The notes beneath the pieces were generated by a model that had not been told where the DNA came from, did not search any database, and saw only the letters and a list, made by a program, of their open reading frames with translations. This document shows, piece by piece, positions 1-8,182 of a stretch of 50,834 nt of DNA. The stretch's first letter is position 1. Each line of letters starts with the position of its first letter. The position numbers and the translations under genes were made by a program. Source of the DNA: a candidate division KSB1 bacterium (lineage in GTDB: Bacteria > Zhuqueibacterota > Zhuqueibacteria > JANLFK01 > Oleimicrobiaceae); assembly GCA_034506335.1 (NCBI GenBank), contig JAPDPR010000019.1:1-50834 (forward strand). The letters are read 5' to 3'.

Positions 1-2
1 TC

Positions 3-458
3 ATGTTCAGTCTTTGGGTGGATTATCCCGCTGCAGACGAGGAAGTACAAATCGTCCGGTCAACGACCAGCGCCTACAGTGCTGACCTAAGCAAGGTATT
101 GAACGCGGCGGAGATTGTGGCCCTCCAGGACCTGGTGCGGCGCGTGCCAGTGGCCGATGCGGTGATTCGCTACGCCGTGGAGCTAGTGCGGAAGACGCGC
201 CCAAACCATGACGGGGCACCCAAGTTCATTCGGGACTGGATAAGTTGGGGTGCCGGCCCCCGCGCCTCGCAGTACCTCATCCTCGGCGCCAAGACGCGAG
301 CCATTTTGGACGGCCGCCCCACGCCCGACATCGCCGATGTGCGGGCAGTGACCCTGCCAGTCCTCCGGCATCGGCTGGTTACCAACTTCAATGCAGAAGC
401 AGACGGCGTGGGCACCGAGGAGATCGTGCGCCGACTCCTAGACAGCACTGAAGCATGA
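3..458 (+). CDS. MoxR-family AAA+ ATPase, C-terminal part (truncated by window edge)
   Basis: This is the C-terminal 151 residues of a MoxR-type AAA+ ATPase. The frame is open at the left edge, so the first Met is probably internal and the Walker A and B motifs lie outside the window. The visible part matches the lid of MoxR proteins: an N-terminal FSLWVDYP segment as found after the sensor region, and a WGAGPRASQYLILGAKT segment near residues 82-98 whose GPRA carries the sensor-2 arginine. MoxR ATPases are thought to act as chaperones that mature partner proteins bearing von Willebrand A domains. The next gene, six bases downstream, encodes a DUF58 protein with a VWA-like MIDAS motif, which is the standard partner. 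The family call is firm; the substrate is unknown. Confidence 0.88.
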   Translation: MFSLWVDYPAADEEVQIVRSTTSAYSADLSKVLNAAEIVALQDLVRRVPVADAVIRYAVELVRKTRPNHDGAPKFIRDWISWGAGPRASQYLILGAKTRAILDGRPTPDIADVRAVTLPVLRHRLVTNFNAEADGVGTEEIVRRLLDSTEA

Positions 459-464
459 CCCGCC

Positions 465-1373
465 ATGCCCAAGGCATCCCAAGACTATCGCCGGTTCCTG
501 CAGCCGGAAGTCGTCTCCAAGTTGGCCACCATGGACCTGCGCGCCAGGCTCGTGGTGGAGGGCTTTATCGCCGGTTTGCACCGAAGCCCTTACCACGGCT
601 TCAGCGTCGAGTTTGCCGAGTATCGGCAGTACATGCCCGGCGACGAGATCAAGCACATCGATTGGAAGGTCTACGGCCGCACCGACCGCTTCTACGTCAA
701 AGAGTTTGAGGAAGAGACCAACCTCAAGTGCTACCTGCTGCTGGATGCCTCTGGTTCCATGGGCTTCACCTCCGGTGAGCTCACCAAGCTCCAGTATGCC
801 TCCTACCTTGCGGCTGCGCTCACGTACCTGATGCTTCAGCAGCGGGATGCGGTAGGCTTAGTGACCTTTGACCAGAAGATTCGTACGTTTCTGCCGCCGC
901 GCTCGGTGTCCAGCTACCTGCATGTTATCCTGCGGGAGCTGGACCGTGCGCGCAGTCGCAGTAAAACAAACGTCGCGGCCACCTTTCACGAACTTGCCGA
1001 GCGCATCAAGCGTCGTGGGCTGATCGTCATCTTTTCGGACCTGTTTGACGACCCGAGCAGCGTGCTGGCGGGGCTGCAACACTTCCGCCACCGCAAGCAC
1101 GAGGTCATCGTCTTCCACGTCCTCGATCCACTGGAGCGCAGCTTCAGCTTCCGGCAGGACGCGCAGTTCAAAGACATGGAGACGGGCGAGACCATCAGCA
1201 CCCAGCCGTGGCACATTCGGGGCGAATACAGGACCCTGGTGGAGCAGTTCGTCGACGCGTACCGAAGAGGCTGTCGGGAGCATCAGATCGATTATGTGCT
1301 GATAGACACCGCAGCGCCGTACGACCGGGCGTTGTTGGAGTATCTGCTCAAACGCCAGCGTATCGGCGGATAG
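465..1373 (+). CDS. DUF58 domain protein (VWA-like partner of MoxR)
   Basis: The product has 302 residues and no signal peptide or membrane helix, so it should be cytoplasmic. It has the DUF58 signature with YMPGDEIKHIDWKVYGRTD near residues 50-68, then a VWA-like fold whose MIDAS motif DASGSM lies near residues 93-98. DUF58 proteins pair with MoxR ATPases, and the MIDAS motif suggests metal-dependent ligand binding. It starts six bases after the MoxR stop, without a strong Shine-Dalgarno sequence, so translational coupling is likely. Many MoxR-DUF58 loci also carry membrane-bound VWA and TPR (BatA-like) genes. Here a helicase-nuclease follows instead, 46 bases downstream. The molecular role of DUF58 proteins is unresolved. 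Confidence 0.9.
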   Translation: MPKASQDYRRFLQPEVVSKLATMDLRARLVVEGFIAGLHRSPYHGFSVEFAEYRQYMPGDEIKHIDWKVYGRTDRFYVKEFEEETNLKCYLLLDASGSMGFTSGELTKLQYASYLAAALTYLMLQQRDAVGLVTFDQKIRTFLPPRSVSSYLHVILRELDRARSRSKTNVAATFHELAERIKRRGLIVIFSDLFDDPSSVLAGLQHFRHRKHEVIVFHVLDPLERSFSFRQDAQFKDMETGETISTQPWHIRGEYRTLVEQFVDAYRRGCREHQIDYVLIDTAAPYDRALLEYLLKRQRIGG

Positions 1374-1419
1374 GCGCACACCGTCGCAACGGAGGAAGGT
1401 CGTCACAAGGAGCCAAGCA

Positions 1420-4359
1420 ATGCGCACCATGAGTGAGGAGGCCATCCTGGATCGACTCAACCCTGAGCAGCGGGAAGCGGTCACCTTTGGCGAAGGGCCG
1501 CTGATGGTCGTGGCCGGCGCCGGTACCGGCAAGACGCGCGTCATTACGCACCGCATCGCTTACCTCATTGCCACCAAAAAGGCTCGGCCCGAAGAGATCC
1601 TGGCCCTCACCTTCACCGACAAGGCCGCCGCCGAAATGGAAGAACGGGTGGACGTGCTGGTACCCTACGGTTTTGCCAACGTGTGGATCGGCACCTTTCA
1701 TTCCTTTGGCGACCATCTGCTGCGCCAGTACGCATTCGAGCTCGGCCTGACTCCAGATTTTCAGGTGCTGGCCGAGGCCGAGCAGAACATCTTCTTCCGC
1801 CAGCACCTCTTTGCCTACCCCCTGGACTTTTATCGGCCCCTGGGGAACCCAACTCGTTTTATCTCCGCATTGCTCACGCTCTTCAGCCGCGCCAAGGACG
1901 AGGATGTGAGTCCGGAAGAGTACTTGGCCTTTGCGCAACGCCTAGCCAAAGAGGCGGAGGAACACCCAGAGGACAAGGAATTGCAGGAGCGCGCGGCCAG
2001 ACAGATGGAGTTGGCGCGCACCTATGCCTGCCACCAACGGCTTTTGGCCGAGGCGGGAATGGTGGACTTTGGCGATCAGGTGGCTCTGGCGCTCAAGCTC
2101 CTCCGCGAACATCCGTCTGTGCTGCAGGACCTCCGCCAACGTTACCGGTACATTCTGGTGGACGAGTTTCAAGACACCAATTATGCCCAGTTCGTGCTGG
2201 TGAGCCTTTTGGCGGGTGCCAACGGCAACATCACTGTGGTGGCGGACGACGATCAGTCGATCTACAAGTTCCGCGGTGCGGCGATCAGCAACGTGATCAA
2301 CTTTCTCAAGTCCTATCCACAGGCGCGTCTGGTGGTTCTGACTGAAAACTACCGTTCCACGCAGCAAATTCTGGATGCCGCCTACCGGCTGATCCGGCAC
2401 AACGATCCCGAACGCCTAGAGGTGCAGCGAAGCATCAGCAAACAGTTGCGGGCCCAGCGCACCGATGGGGCACCGGTTATGCACCGGCACTTCGACACCT
2501 TGTCCAGCGAGGCAGACGCGGTAGCTTCTATCATCGAGCAAAAAATGAAGGCCGGCGGTTACTGCTACCGCGACTTTGCCATCCTCGTTCGGGCCAATAA
2601 CCACGCCGACCCCTTCTTGCGCTCGCTCAACATGCGCGGCATCCCATTCCAGTTTAGCGGAAGCCGTGGCCTCTATAGCCGCGAGGAAGTGCGCTTGCTG
2701 GTCAACTTTTTGCGCACGTTGAGCAATCCGGATGACTCGGTGAGCCTTTTCCACCTTGCCCAATCGGAGGTCTACCAATTCCCGCCCCTTGACCTTGCGC
2801 GGTGCACTGCTTATGCCAAGTTGCGCAACATCTCGCTGTTCCAGGTCTTTGAGGCGCTGCCGCAGCTCCCGGACCTCGTCGTATCGGCGGAGGCACAGGC
2901 CACAGCGGCCCGAATCGTCGAGAACACACGCAAATTCTTGGAAGTGGCGCGCACCAACAATGCCGGTGTAGTCCTCTATCGCTTTCTGACCGAGAGTGGC
3001 CTATTGAAGCGCCTTACTAGCGCGCAGACCGTGGAAGCGGAAGTGCAAATCCTTAACATCGCCCGCTTTTTTGACATCGTGCGCGAGTTTTGTGCCATGG
3101 CCACCGAGGACCGCGTGCAGGAGTTTGTGGCCCATTTGGATGCGCTCATCGAGGCGGGCGACGATCCGCCCACGGCCCAGGCCGACACCGATCTCGATGC
3201 CGTTAACGTGCTGACGGTGCACAAGGCCAAGGGGCTAGAGTTCCGCGTTGTCTTCATGGTGAGCCTGGTGGAGGATCACTTTCCCTCTCGCGCCCGCGGG
3301 GAGGCGCTCTCCCTGCCACCGGAGTTGGTCAAAGACATCGTGCCCCCTGGCGACACGCACTTGCAAGAGGAGCGGCGTCTCTTTTTTGTGGGCATGACGC
3401 GGGCCAAAGAGGAACTCTACCTGACCAGCGGTCGCGACTACGGTGGAAAGCGACCGCGGAAAGTCAGCCGCTTCGTGCTGGAGGCCCTGGACACCGTGCG
3501 CGCCGACGAAAGCTACGAGCGCGCCTCTGCGCTGGAGGTCATCCATCGCCATGCGCCACCGGCAGAGGCGGCACCGGATCTGTCGGCGCCCATCCCCGCA
3601 CACCAAATCCTCACCATCAGTCATCGGCAGGTGGACGACTACCTGACCTGTCCCCTCAAGTACAAGTACATCCACGTGCTGCGCGTGCCCCTCCTGCCGC
3701 ACCACACCATCGTCTACGGCAATGCTATCCACAAGGCGCTGGAGGAATACCATCGCCGCAAGCTTGCAGGACAGGACGTGAGCGTCGACCATCTGCACGA
3801 GGCCTTTCGCCGCGCCTGGAGTAGCGAGGGCTTCCTGTCGCGGGAGCACGAGGAACAGCGCTTCGCGGCCGGCCTTAAGGCGTTGGAGCTTTATTTTGCA
3901 CAAGAGGAACAGAGCGGGCTGGTCCCTGCACTGGTGGAGGAAGAGTTCAGCTTCGTCCTGGATAATGATCGCGTCACCGGTCGTTGGGACCGAGTGGACG
4001 TGAGGGACGGCGCGGTCTACGTGGTCGATTTCAAGTCCTCGGCGGTAGCGGACCAGGAGAAAGCCAACAAGGAGGCCAGGGATAGCCGGCAACTCTCCAT
4101 CTACGCCCTGGCCTATCTGCAGGTCCACGGGCGGGCACCTGACTTTGTGGAACTGCGCTACGTCGAAAGTGGAGTCACGGGGCGCGCGGCCGTGAGCGAG
4201 AAACTCCTTGCTAGAGCCCAAGCGGACATCAAGAAGGCAGCACAAGGGATTCGCCTGCGGAAGTACGCCGCCACGCCGGACGAATACAATGCGTGCCCCT
4301 ACTGCGCCTACAACCAGATCTGTCCGGCGACTTCCACCAACCACCCAGCTGCGGAGTGA
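1420..4359 (+). CDS. UvrD/PcrA-type superfamily 1 helicase fused to a RecB-like PD-(D/E)XK nuclease
   Basis: This 979-residue protein joins a 3'-5' SF1 helicase to a nuclease, as in AddA/AdnA-type recombination enzymes. Helicase motifs in order: Q motif LNPEQREAV (13-21), Walker A AGAGTGKT (32-39), motif Ic GTFHSF, motif II VDEFQDTN (about 246-253), motif III DDDQSIYKFRG (about 275-285), motif IV ENYRSTQQ, motif V TVHKAKGLEF (about 599) and motif VI RRLFFVGMTRAKEELY (about 652). The nuclease occupies about 730-979 with GRWDRVD, the catalytic VDFKSS near 868-873 and the QLSIYALAY motif. A Cys near 745 plus three in CPYCAYNQIC near 958 would form the Fe-S staple known from AddB and AdnB. An AAGGAG lies at the usual distance from ATG 1420. 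The rmuC gene follows after four bases. Confidence 0.92.
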   Translation: MRTMSEEAILDRLNPEQREAVTFGEGPLMVVAGAGTGKTRVITHRIAYLIATKKARPEEILALTFTDKAAAEMEERVDVLVPYGFANVWIGTFHSFGDHLLRQYAFELGLTPDFQVLAEAEQNIFFRQHLFAYPLDFYRPLGNPTRFISALLTLFSRAKDEDVSPEEYLAFAQRLAKEAEEHPEDKELQERAARQMELARTYACHQRLLAEAGMVDFGDQVALALKLLREHPSVLQDLRQRYRYILVDEFQDTNYAQFVLVSLLAGANGNITVVADDDQSIYKFRGAAISNVINFLKSYPQARLVVLTENYRSTQQILDAAYRLIRHNDPERLEVQRSISKQLRAQRTDGAPVMHRHFDTLSSEADAVASIIEQKMKAGGYCYRDFAILVRANNHADPFLRSLNMRGIPFQFSGSRGLYSREEVRLLVNFLRTLSNPDDSVSLFHLAQSEVYQFPPLDLARCTAYAKLRNISLFQVFEALPQLPDLVVSAEAQATAARIVENTRKFLEVARTNNAGVVLYRFLTESGLLKRLTSAQTVEAEVQILNIARFFDIVREFCAMATEDRVQEFVAHLDALIEAGDDPPTAQADTDLDAVNVLTVHKAKGLEFRVVFMVSLVEDHFPSRARGEALSLPPELVKDIVPPGDTHLQEERRLFFVGMTRAKEELYLTSGRDYGGKRPRKVSRFVLEALDTVRADESYERASALEVIHRHAPPAEAAPDLSAPIPAHQILTISHRQVDDYLTCPLKYKYIHVLRVPLLPHHTIVYGNAIHKALEEYHRRKLAGQDVSVDHLHEAFRRAWSSEGFLSREHEEQRFAAGLKALELYFAQEEQSGLVPALVEEEFSFVLDNDRVTGRWDRVDVRDGAVYVVDFKSSAVADQEKANKEARDSRQLSIYALAYLQVHGRAPDFVELRYVESGVTGRAAVSEKLLARAQADIKKAAQGIRLRKYAATPDEYNACPYCAYNQICPATSTNHPAAE

Positions 4360-4363
4360 GCAC

Positions 4364-5401
4364 GTGTCTGCGGTCTCCCTTCTTGTCCTTGCCTGCGCCG
4401 TAGTTTTGGTGCTCGGGGCGCTGTGGGTCGTGAATGCGCGCCAGGAACGGCGCTGGCGGGAGCTCGAAAAACGCCAGCCGGACGCCTCCGCGCTCGCCAT
4501 CGTTACCCAGTGGCTCCAGGACATGCGCGGGAGCTTGGAACGGAGCACCAGCCTCATGCAGCAACAGATGCAGGCGACGCAGCGCAGCATCGCCGAGCGA
4601 CTCGAGGCGGCGGCACAGGCCTTGAGCATGGTGCACCACGAACTAGGACAGATGCAAGAGATCGGCCGTCAGATGCGCGAGTTCCAGGATTTCTTCCGCT
4701 CCCCCAAGCTGCGAGGAAACATCGGTGAGCAGGTCCTGCGCGACCTGCTGGAGCAAGTGCTGCCCAGGACGTGCTTTCGCCTGCAGCACCGCTTTGCCAA
4801 CGGCCAGGTGGTGGACGCGGTTATCGTCAGCGACAAAGGGCTCATTCCTATCGATGCGAAGTTTCCCCTGGAGGACTATCGCCAGATCCGCGCCGCGCGC
4901 AGCGAGGAGGAAAGGGCCACGTACCTGCGCGCCTTCGTGCGCACCATCAAGCGCCACATCGAAAGCATCGCCGAAAAGTACATCGTGCCCGCCGAGGGAA
5001 CAGTGGATTTTGCCCTCATGTACGTGCCCTCAGAGGCAGTCTACTACGAGATCATCGCGGGCGAACATGGGCTACTCGCTCATGCCCAGGATCGACACGT
5101 CGTGGTAGTCTCTCCCAATAGCTTCTACTTTTTCTTGCGCGTGGTGCTCATGGGGCTGGAGGGACAACGAATCGAGGATACAGCGCGACGCATCTTGCAG
5201 GCCATTGAAGGGCTGCGGCAGGATGCTGGCCGGTTAGGCGAGAGCCTACGACTGCTGAACACGCACCTCAACAACGCCCGCAGCGCCCTGGAGCGAGCCA
5301 ACACCGACTTCCTCCATCTGACCGGGAAGATGGAGGCGATGCGCCAGCTCCAGGCCGCTCAGGAAATGGACCGAACTGCCCTTCCGCCACAGGAGCAATA
5401 G
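4364..5401 (+). CDS. rmuC: DNA recombination protein RmuC
   Basis: The product has 345 residues. It starts with one membrane helix (about 5-23), continues with a Gln/Glu/Arg-rich coiled coil (about 25-105) and then the RmuC domain, recognised by GNIGEQVLRDLLEQVLP and DAKFPLEDY. E. coli RmuC is longer, and here the coiled coil is shorter. RmuC limits certain inversions and rearrangements and is predicted to be a nuclease related to restriction endonucleases. I place the start at GTG 4364 because it directly precedes the membrane helix and has a GCGGAG sequence overlapping the helicase stop; the frame stays open upstream inside the helicase gene. The tight link to a helicase-nuclease supports a shared role in DNA-end processing. 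Confidence 0.88.
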   Translation: MSAVSLLVLACAVVLVLGALWVVNARQERRWRELEKRQPDASALAIVTQWLQDMRGSLERSTSLMQQQMQATQRSIAERLEAAAQALSMVHHELGQMQEIGRQMREFQDFFRSPKLRGNIGEQVLRDLLEQVLPRTCFRLQHRFANGQVVDAVIVSDKGLIPIDAKFPLEDYRQIRAARSEEERATYLRAFVRTIKRHIESIAEKYIVPAEGTVDFALMYVPSEAVYYEIIAGEHGLLAHAQDRHVVVVSPNSFYFFLRVVLMGLEGQRIEDTARRILQAIEGLRQDAGRLGESLRLLNTHLNNARSALERANTDFLHLTGKMEAMRQLQAAQEMDRTALPPQEQ

Positions 5402-5445
5402 AGATACGTTGGGGATTGGCGGAGGGGAAAAATCCTGCCCGAAAA

Positions 5446-5472
5446 CAAAAAAGCCCACTGATCACAGCGGGC
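5446..5472 (-). terminator. Rho-independent terminator for the gene at 5497-5907
   Basis: Read on the minus strand, an AGCCC/GGGCT stem extends across one mismatch to CTG/CAG around an ATCA-type loop and is followed by a run of T (the plus strand shows AAAACAAAAAAG at 5442-5453). The polarity fits the minus-strand gene. The plus-strand side lacks a T-tract, so rmuC probably does not end efficiently here. Confidence 0.7.
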
Positions 5473-5496
5473 TCATTCTCTGCAAAGCGACAATTC

Positions 5497-5907
5497 TTAC
5501 CGAAACATAGCCTTTATGCTCCCCCACGTGTGCCGTACATTGGAGATCTGCGGGGTCACTGAGACGACTTTGTCGTAGTAGACAAAGCTCCCGTCAAAGT
5601 CGACGAGCTTCAGACGATAGTAGAAAACGTGACCCGTGGACTTGAACACCGTCCGGTCCTCGTAAACATAGTCCCGGGGCGCAGAAGAATTGCCCGCTGC
5701 CTCTACCAGGGCGACAAACTGGAAGGTCTTGCCGTCAAAGCCCCGTTCTACCTCAAAGCCCTTCAGATTGGACTCCACTGCGGTAGTCCACCGAAGTGTG
5801 ACCTTGTTGAGACCGGGCTCCGCCTCGAAGCGGGAAATGACCGCGCCTCCAAAGAGCACCCCAGCAAGGACAATCGACGCTAAGGCAAGGACTACTGCAG
5901 CACGCAT
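5497..5907 (-). CDS. Small secreted protein with a fibronectin type III-like domain
   Basis: The product has 136 residues, with a signal peptide or anchor (about 1-25) and then a single beta-sandwich domain. The pattern VTLRWTTAVESNLKGFEVER, then YVYEDRTV and VFYYRLKLVDFDGS, is that of the fibronectin type III-like modules common near the C-termini of FCB secreted proteins. I chose ATG 5907 because GGGAG lies five bases upstream; an in-frame GTG at 5919 overlaps that site. After the domain the protein ends in a short tail, TWGSIKAMFR, that the beta-sandwich does not explain. The gene has its own predicted promoter, containing a perfect palindrome, and its own terminator, so it looks monocistronic. 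Its function is unknown. Confidence 0.75.
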   Translation of the reverse strand: MRAAVVLALASIVLAGVLFGGAVISRFEAEPGLNKVTLRWTTAVESNLKGFEVERGFDGKTFQFVALVEAAGNSSAPRDYVYEDRTVFKSTGHVFYYRLKLVDFDGSFVYYDKVVSVTPQISNVRHTWGSIKAMFR

Positions 5908-5938
5908 ACGAACTCCCACGCTCGTTTATCACTGCCCT

Positions 5939-5966
5939 AAGATAATCATTTTCGCGAAAAAAGCAA
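5939..5966 (-). promoter_or_regulatory. Candidate promoter of the fibronectin-like gene, with a palindrome in the spacer
   Basis: On the minus strand TTGCTT (5961-5966) and TATCTT (5939-5944) are 16 bases apart. The spacer holds the perfect 12-base palindrome TTTTCGCGAAAA at 5949-5960, an ideal position for a repressor or activator site. The -35 box is weak, so this is tentative. Confidence 0.4.
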
Positions 5967-6025
5967 GCACTTTTTTGACTTTTTCGCCTCTGTTGAGGGA
6001 GCGCGCCCCCAGGGAGCGAATTCGA

Positions 6026-6054
6026 TTGACAGACTACCGCAGATTGTCTATATT
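6026..6054 (+). promoter_or_regulatory. Sigma-70 promoter of the sigma factor gene
   Basis: A consensus -35 TTGACA (6026-6031) and TATATT (6049-6054) are separated by exactly 17 bases. Transcription should begin near 6061, leaving a leader of about 30 bases before ATG 6093. This is the strongest promoter I can read in the window. Confidence 0.8.
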
Positions 6055-6092
6055 TATGTTGGGCTGCAATGAAAGGCTAATGGACGGCCAGA

Positions 6093-6950
6093 ATGCCTTC
6101 TCCTCGAAAACTGCGAATGGGCGGAGAGGCCCATTCGCTGGAACGCTATCTTCGTGAGATCGGACAAGAGCCGCTCCTTTCTCCCAACGAAGAGGTGGAG
6201 CTTGCCCGAAGGGCACGGGAGGGAGACTCGGCTGCGTTGGAACGACTCACAAGAGCCAACCTGCGTTTTGTCGTGTCCGTGGCCAAGCAATTCCAGAACC
6301 AAGGCCTTTCACTCGGCGATCTCATCAATGAAGGCAACCTGGGGCTCATCAAGGCGGCCACTCGTTTTGACGAGACCAGGGGTTTCAAGTTCATTTCTTA
6401 CGCGGTGTGGTGGATACGACAATCCATCCTCCAGGCCCTGGCTGAGCAGTCTCGCATTGTTCGGCTCCCCCTGAATCGGGTAGGTGCCCTCATGCGCATT
6501 GGGAAGACTTTTTCTTTGCTGGAACAGCAGTTTGAACGTGAGCCCACGGCTCAGGAAGTGGCCGGCGTCCTGGAGCTCAACCCGTTGGACGTCACCGACG
6601 TGCTCCAATTGGGTGCCCCGCACGTCTCGCTCACGGCTCCATTCTTCCCCGACGAGGAAGGCTCTCTTGAAGACGTCATAGCGAGCCACGATATCCCCGC
6701 ACCCGATTCGCCTCTCATGGCCCAGTCTCTGCGCGAAGAAATCCAGGCGGCCCTCAACGCCCTTTCGCCGCGCGAGGCCGAGGTCATCCGCCTCTACTAC
6801 GGCTTTGACCAGGAGAGGGCACTGACCTTGGAGGAGATCGGAGCCAGACTGGGCCTGACGCGCGAACGTGTCCGACAGATCAAGGAGAAGGCGCTCCGCC
6901 GCCTCAGGCGCCTGGCAAAAGGGCGGGGGCTGCGCTCCTACCTGGGGTGA
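6093..6950 (+). CDS. rpoD: Primary-type RNA polymerase sigma-70 factor (short form, no region 1.1)
   Basis: The 285-residue product is a group 1/2 sigma factor. Region 1.2 begins at [20 protein letters not shown] (about 15-34). Region 2 contains [27 protein letters not shown] and the -10 recognition stretch [13 protein letters not shown]. Region 3 follows, and region 4.2 ends with [20 protein letters not shown] near 245-264. The acidic region 1.1 and the large non-conserved insert of E. coli RpoD are absent, as in Bacteroidota-type primary sigma factors of similar length. The conserved WWIRQSI and [14 protein letters not shown] segments suggest recognition of TTGACA/TATAAT-like promoters, which matches those visible here. 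It could be a second RpoD-like factor; one window cannot tell. The start is ATG 6093, without a good Shine-Dalgarno; ATG 6117 is possible. Confidence 0.9.
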   Translation: MPSPRKLRMGGEAHSLERYLREIGQEPLLSPNEEVELARRAREGDSAALERLTRANLRFVVSVAKQFQNQGLSLGDLINEGNLGLIKAATRFDETRGFKFISYAVWWIRQSILQALAEQSRIVRLPLNRVGALMRIGKTFSLLEQQFEREPTAQEVAGVLELNPLDVTDVLQLGAPHVSLTAPFFPDEEGSLEDVIASHDIPAPDSPLMAQSLREEIQAALNALSPREAEVIRLYYGFDQERALTLEEIGARLGLTRERVRQIKEKALRRLRRLAKGRGLRSYLG

Positions 6951-7030
6951 GCCGCTTGCCGGTAGCGATCACTGGCCATGACACAAACTGAGAAACAGAC
7001 CAAAAATTTTACAGAGCCGAAATTTTTTTC

Positions 7031-7059
7031 TTGACAAATGAGCATTTCTTTATTAAATT
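7031..7059 (+). promoter_or_regulatory. Sigma-70 promoter of the M23 peptidase gene
   Basis: TTGACA (7031-7036) and TAAATT (7054-7059) are 17 bases apart in an AT-rich patch of otherwise GC-rich DNA. The leader to ATG 7172 would be roughly 105 bases. I see no clear terminator between the sigma factor gene and this promoter, so read-through is possible. Confidence 0.6.
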
Positions 7060-7171
7060 GCCACGCACCCTTGCTTCAGAAACGTGCTCTCACCCATAGG
7101 AAACGCCTGGCGGAGCGCGCCAAGAGCCCCGTCCGGGCAGAGGAAGTGACAGGAGACCGAAGGAAGCACAG

Positions 7172-8092
7172 ATGCGCGGAAAATCGATCAAGTTGATCTT
7201 CTTCTCCCTCGGGGGATCGGAGGTGAAGGAGATCAACCTCGGATGGAGACACGCAGTGCTCCTGGGGGTTTCTGCTGTTGCTCTGATGGGGCTGTTGGTG
7301 GCGGGTGTGTTGGCGGTGTTCACCGACTTTTTCCACGACGCGCGGCTCAGGAGTCTTGCCAGCGCTAACATGGCCCTCAACATCAAACTGGCCGAGATGG
7401 GGGAGCAGATCGACCGAATTCAATCCAAGATTGTCGAGCTGGAAAAAACCGACAACGAAATGCGCCTGTTCGTCGACCTAGACACTCTGGGCCGTGGTGT
7501 AAGGGCTGCGGGTGTGGGAGGATTTGCCACCGGACTTGAGTACCTCACGCCCTCGAAGGATACACCCTTGGCCACAGCTGAGGCTTCGAAAGAGCTGCTG
7601 GATGAGCTGGAGCGCCGAATGCAGCTCCTTAAGACCAGCCGCGAACAGATTGAAGCCAAGTGGCAGAGCAAGCAAGACCTTTACAATCACACCCCGTCGA
7701 TCGCGCCAGTGGAAAACTATCGCGTCACTGACGTGTTTGGCATGCGACGCCACCCCTTTACCGGACGATGGGGGATGCATGAAGGGATGGACTTCGCTGC
7801 CCACCGCGGCGAACCTGTCTACGCTACTGCCGACGGGGTAGTGGTCTCTGTCATTAACGTCTACCGGCCCAACAGTGGCTATGGGAAGGAGGTTGTAATC
7901 GATCACGGCTACGGCAAGCAGACACGCTACGCGCACCTGTCCAAAACCTTGGTCGTGGAAGGGCAGCGCGTTTTCCGCTGGGACGTCATTGGTCTTTTGG
8001 GGGACACCGGACAAGCTACAGGTCCCCACGTGCATTATGAAGTGATAGTGGACGGAAAGCCGACAAATCCCAGGGACTTTATCCTCGAATAG
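7172..8092 (+). CDS. Membrane-anchored M23 metallopeptidase (peptidoglycan endopeptidase family)
   Basis: This 306-residue protein has a short cytoplasmic start, one membrane helix (about 27-50), a coiled coil (about 60-95) and a C-terminal M23/LytM domain (about 185-306). Zinc-site motifs are visible: HEGMDFAA near 203-210, with the first His and Asp ligands of the HxxxD type, and HVHYEV near 286-291, with the HxH ligand. Active M23 enzymes cut peptide cross-links in peptidoglycan, while degenerate ones act as activators. Here the key residues look intact, so I infer an active periplasmic endopeptidase tethered to the inner membrane, like family members with N-terminal coiled coils. It has its own promoter and a strong terminator, so it is probably a single-gene unit. 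Confidence 0.9.
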   Translation: MRGKSIKLIFFSLGGSEVKEINLGWRHAVLLGVSAVALMGLLVAGVLAVFTDFFHDARLRSLASANMALNIKLAEMGEQIDRIQSKIVELEKTDNEMRLFVDLDTLGRGVRAAGVGGFATGLEYLTPSKDTPLATAEASKELLDELERRMQLLKTSREQIEAKWQSKQDLYNHTPSIAPVENYRVTDVFGMRRHPFTGRWGMHEGMDFAAHRGEPVYATADGVVVSVINVYRPNSGYGKEVVIDHGYGKQTRYAHLSKTLVVEGQRVFRWDVIGLLGDTGQATGPHVHYEVIVDGKPTNPRDFILE

Positions 8093-8122
8093 CCATCGGC
8101 CAGCTATTTGGCAGAAACCCTT

Positions 8123-8149
8123 AAGGCCCACCGCACAGTGGGCCTTTTT
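8123..8149 (+). terminator. Rho-independent terminator after the M23 peptidase gene
   Basis: AAGGCCCAC (8123-8131) pairs perfectly with GTGGGCCTT (8138-8146) around a six-base loop and runs into TTTTT. The polarity fits the plus-strand peptidase gene 31 bases upstream. Confidence 0.9.
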
Positions 8150-8182
8150 GCTGAAAGCTGCTTCGCGCGCGACGAATCAAAG

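Noticed and set aside
3235-4629. Long open frame on the minus strand opposite the helicase-nuclease and rmuC genes
   Set aside because: It is antisense to genes with clear motifs and shows no family pattern itself; such shadows are common in GC-rich DNA.
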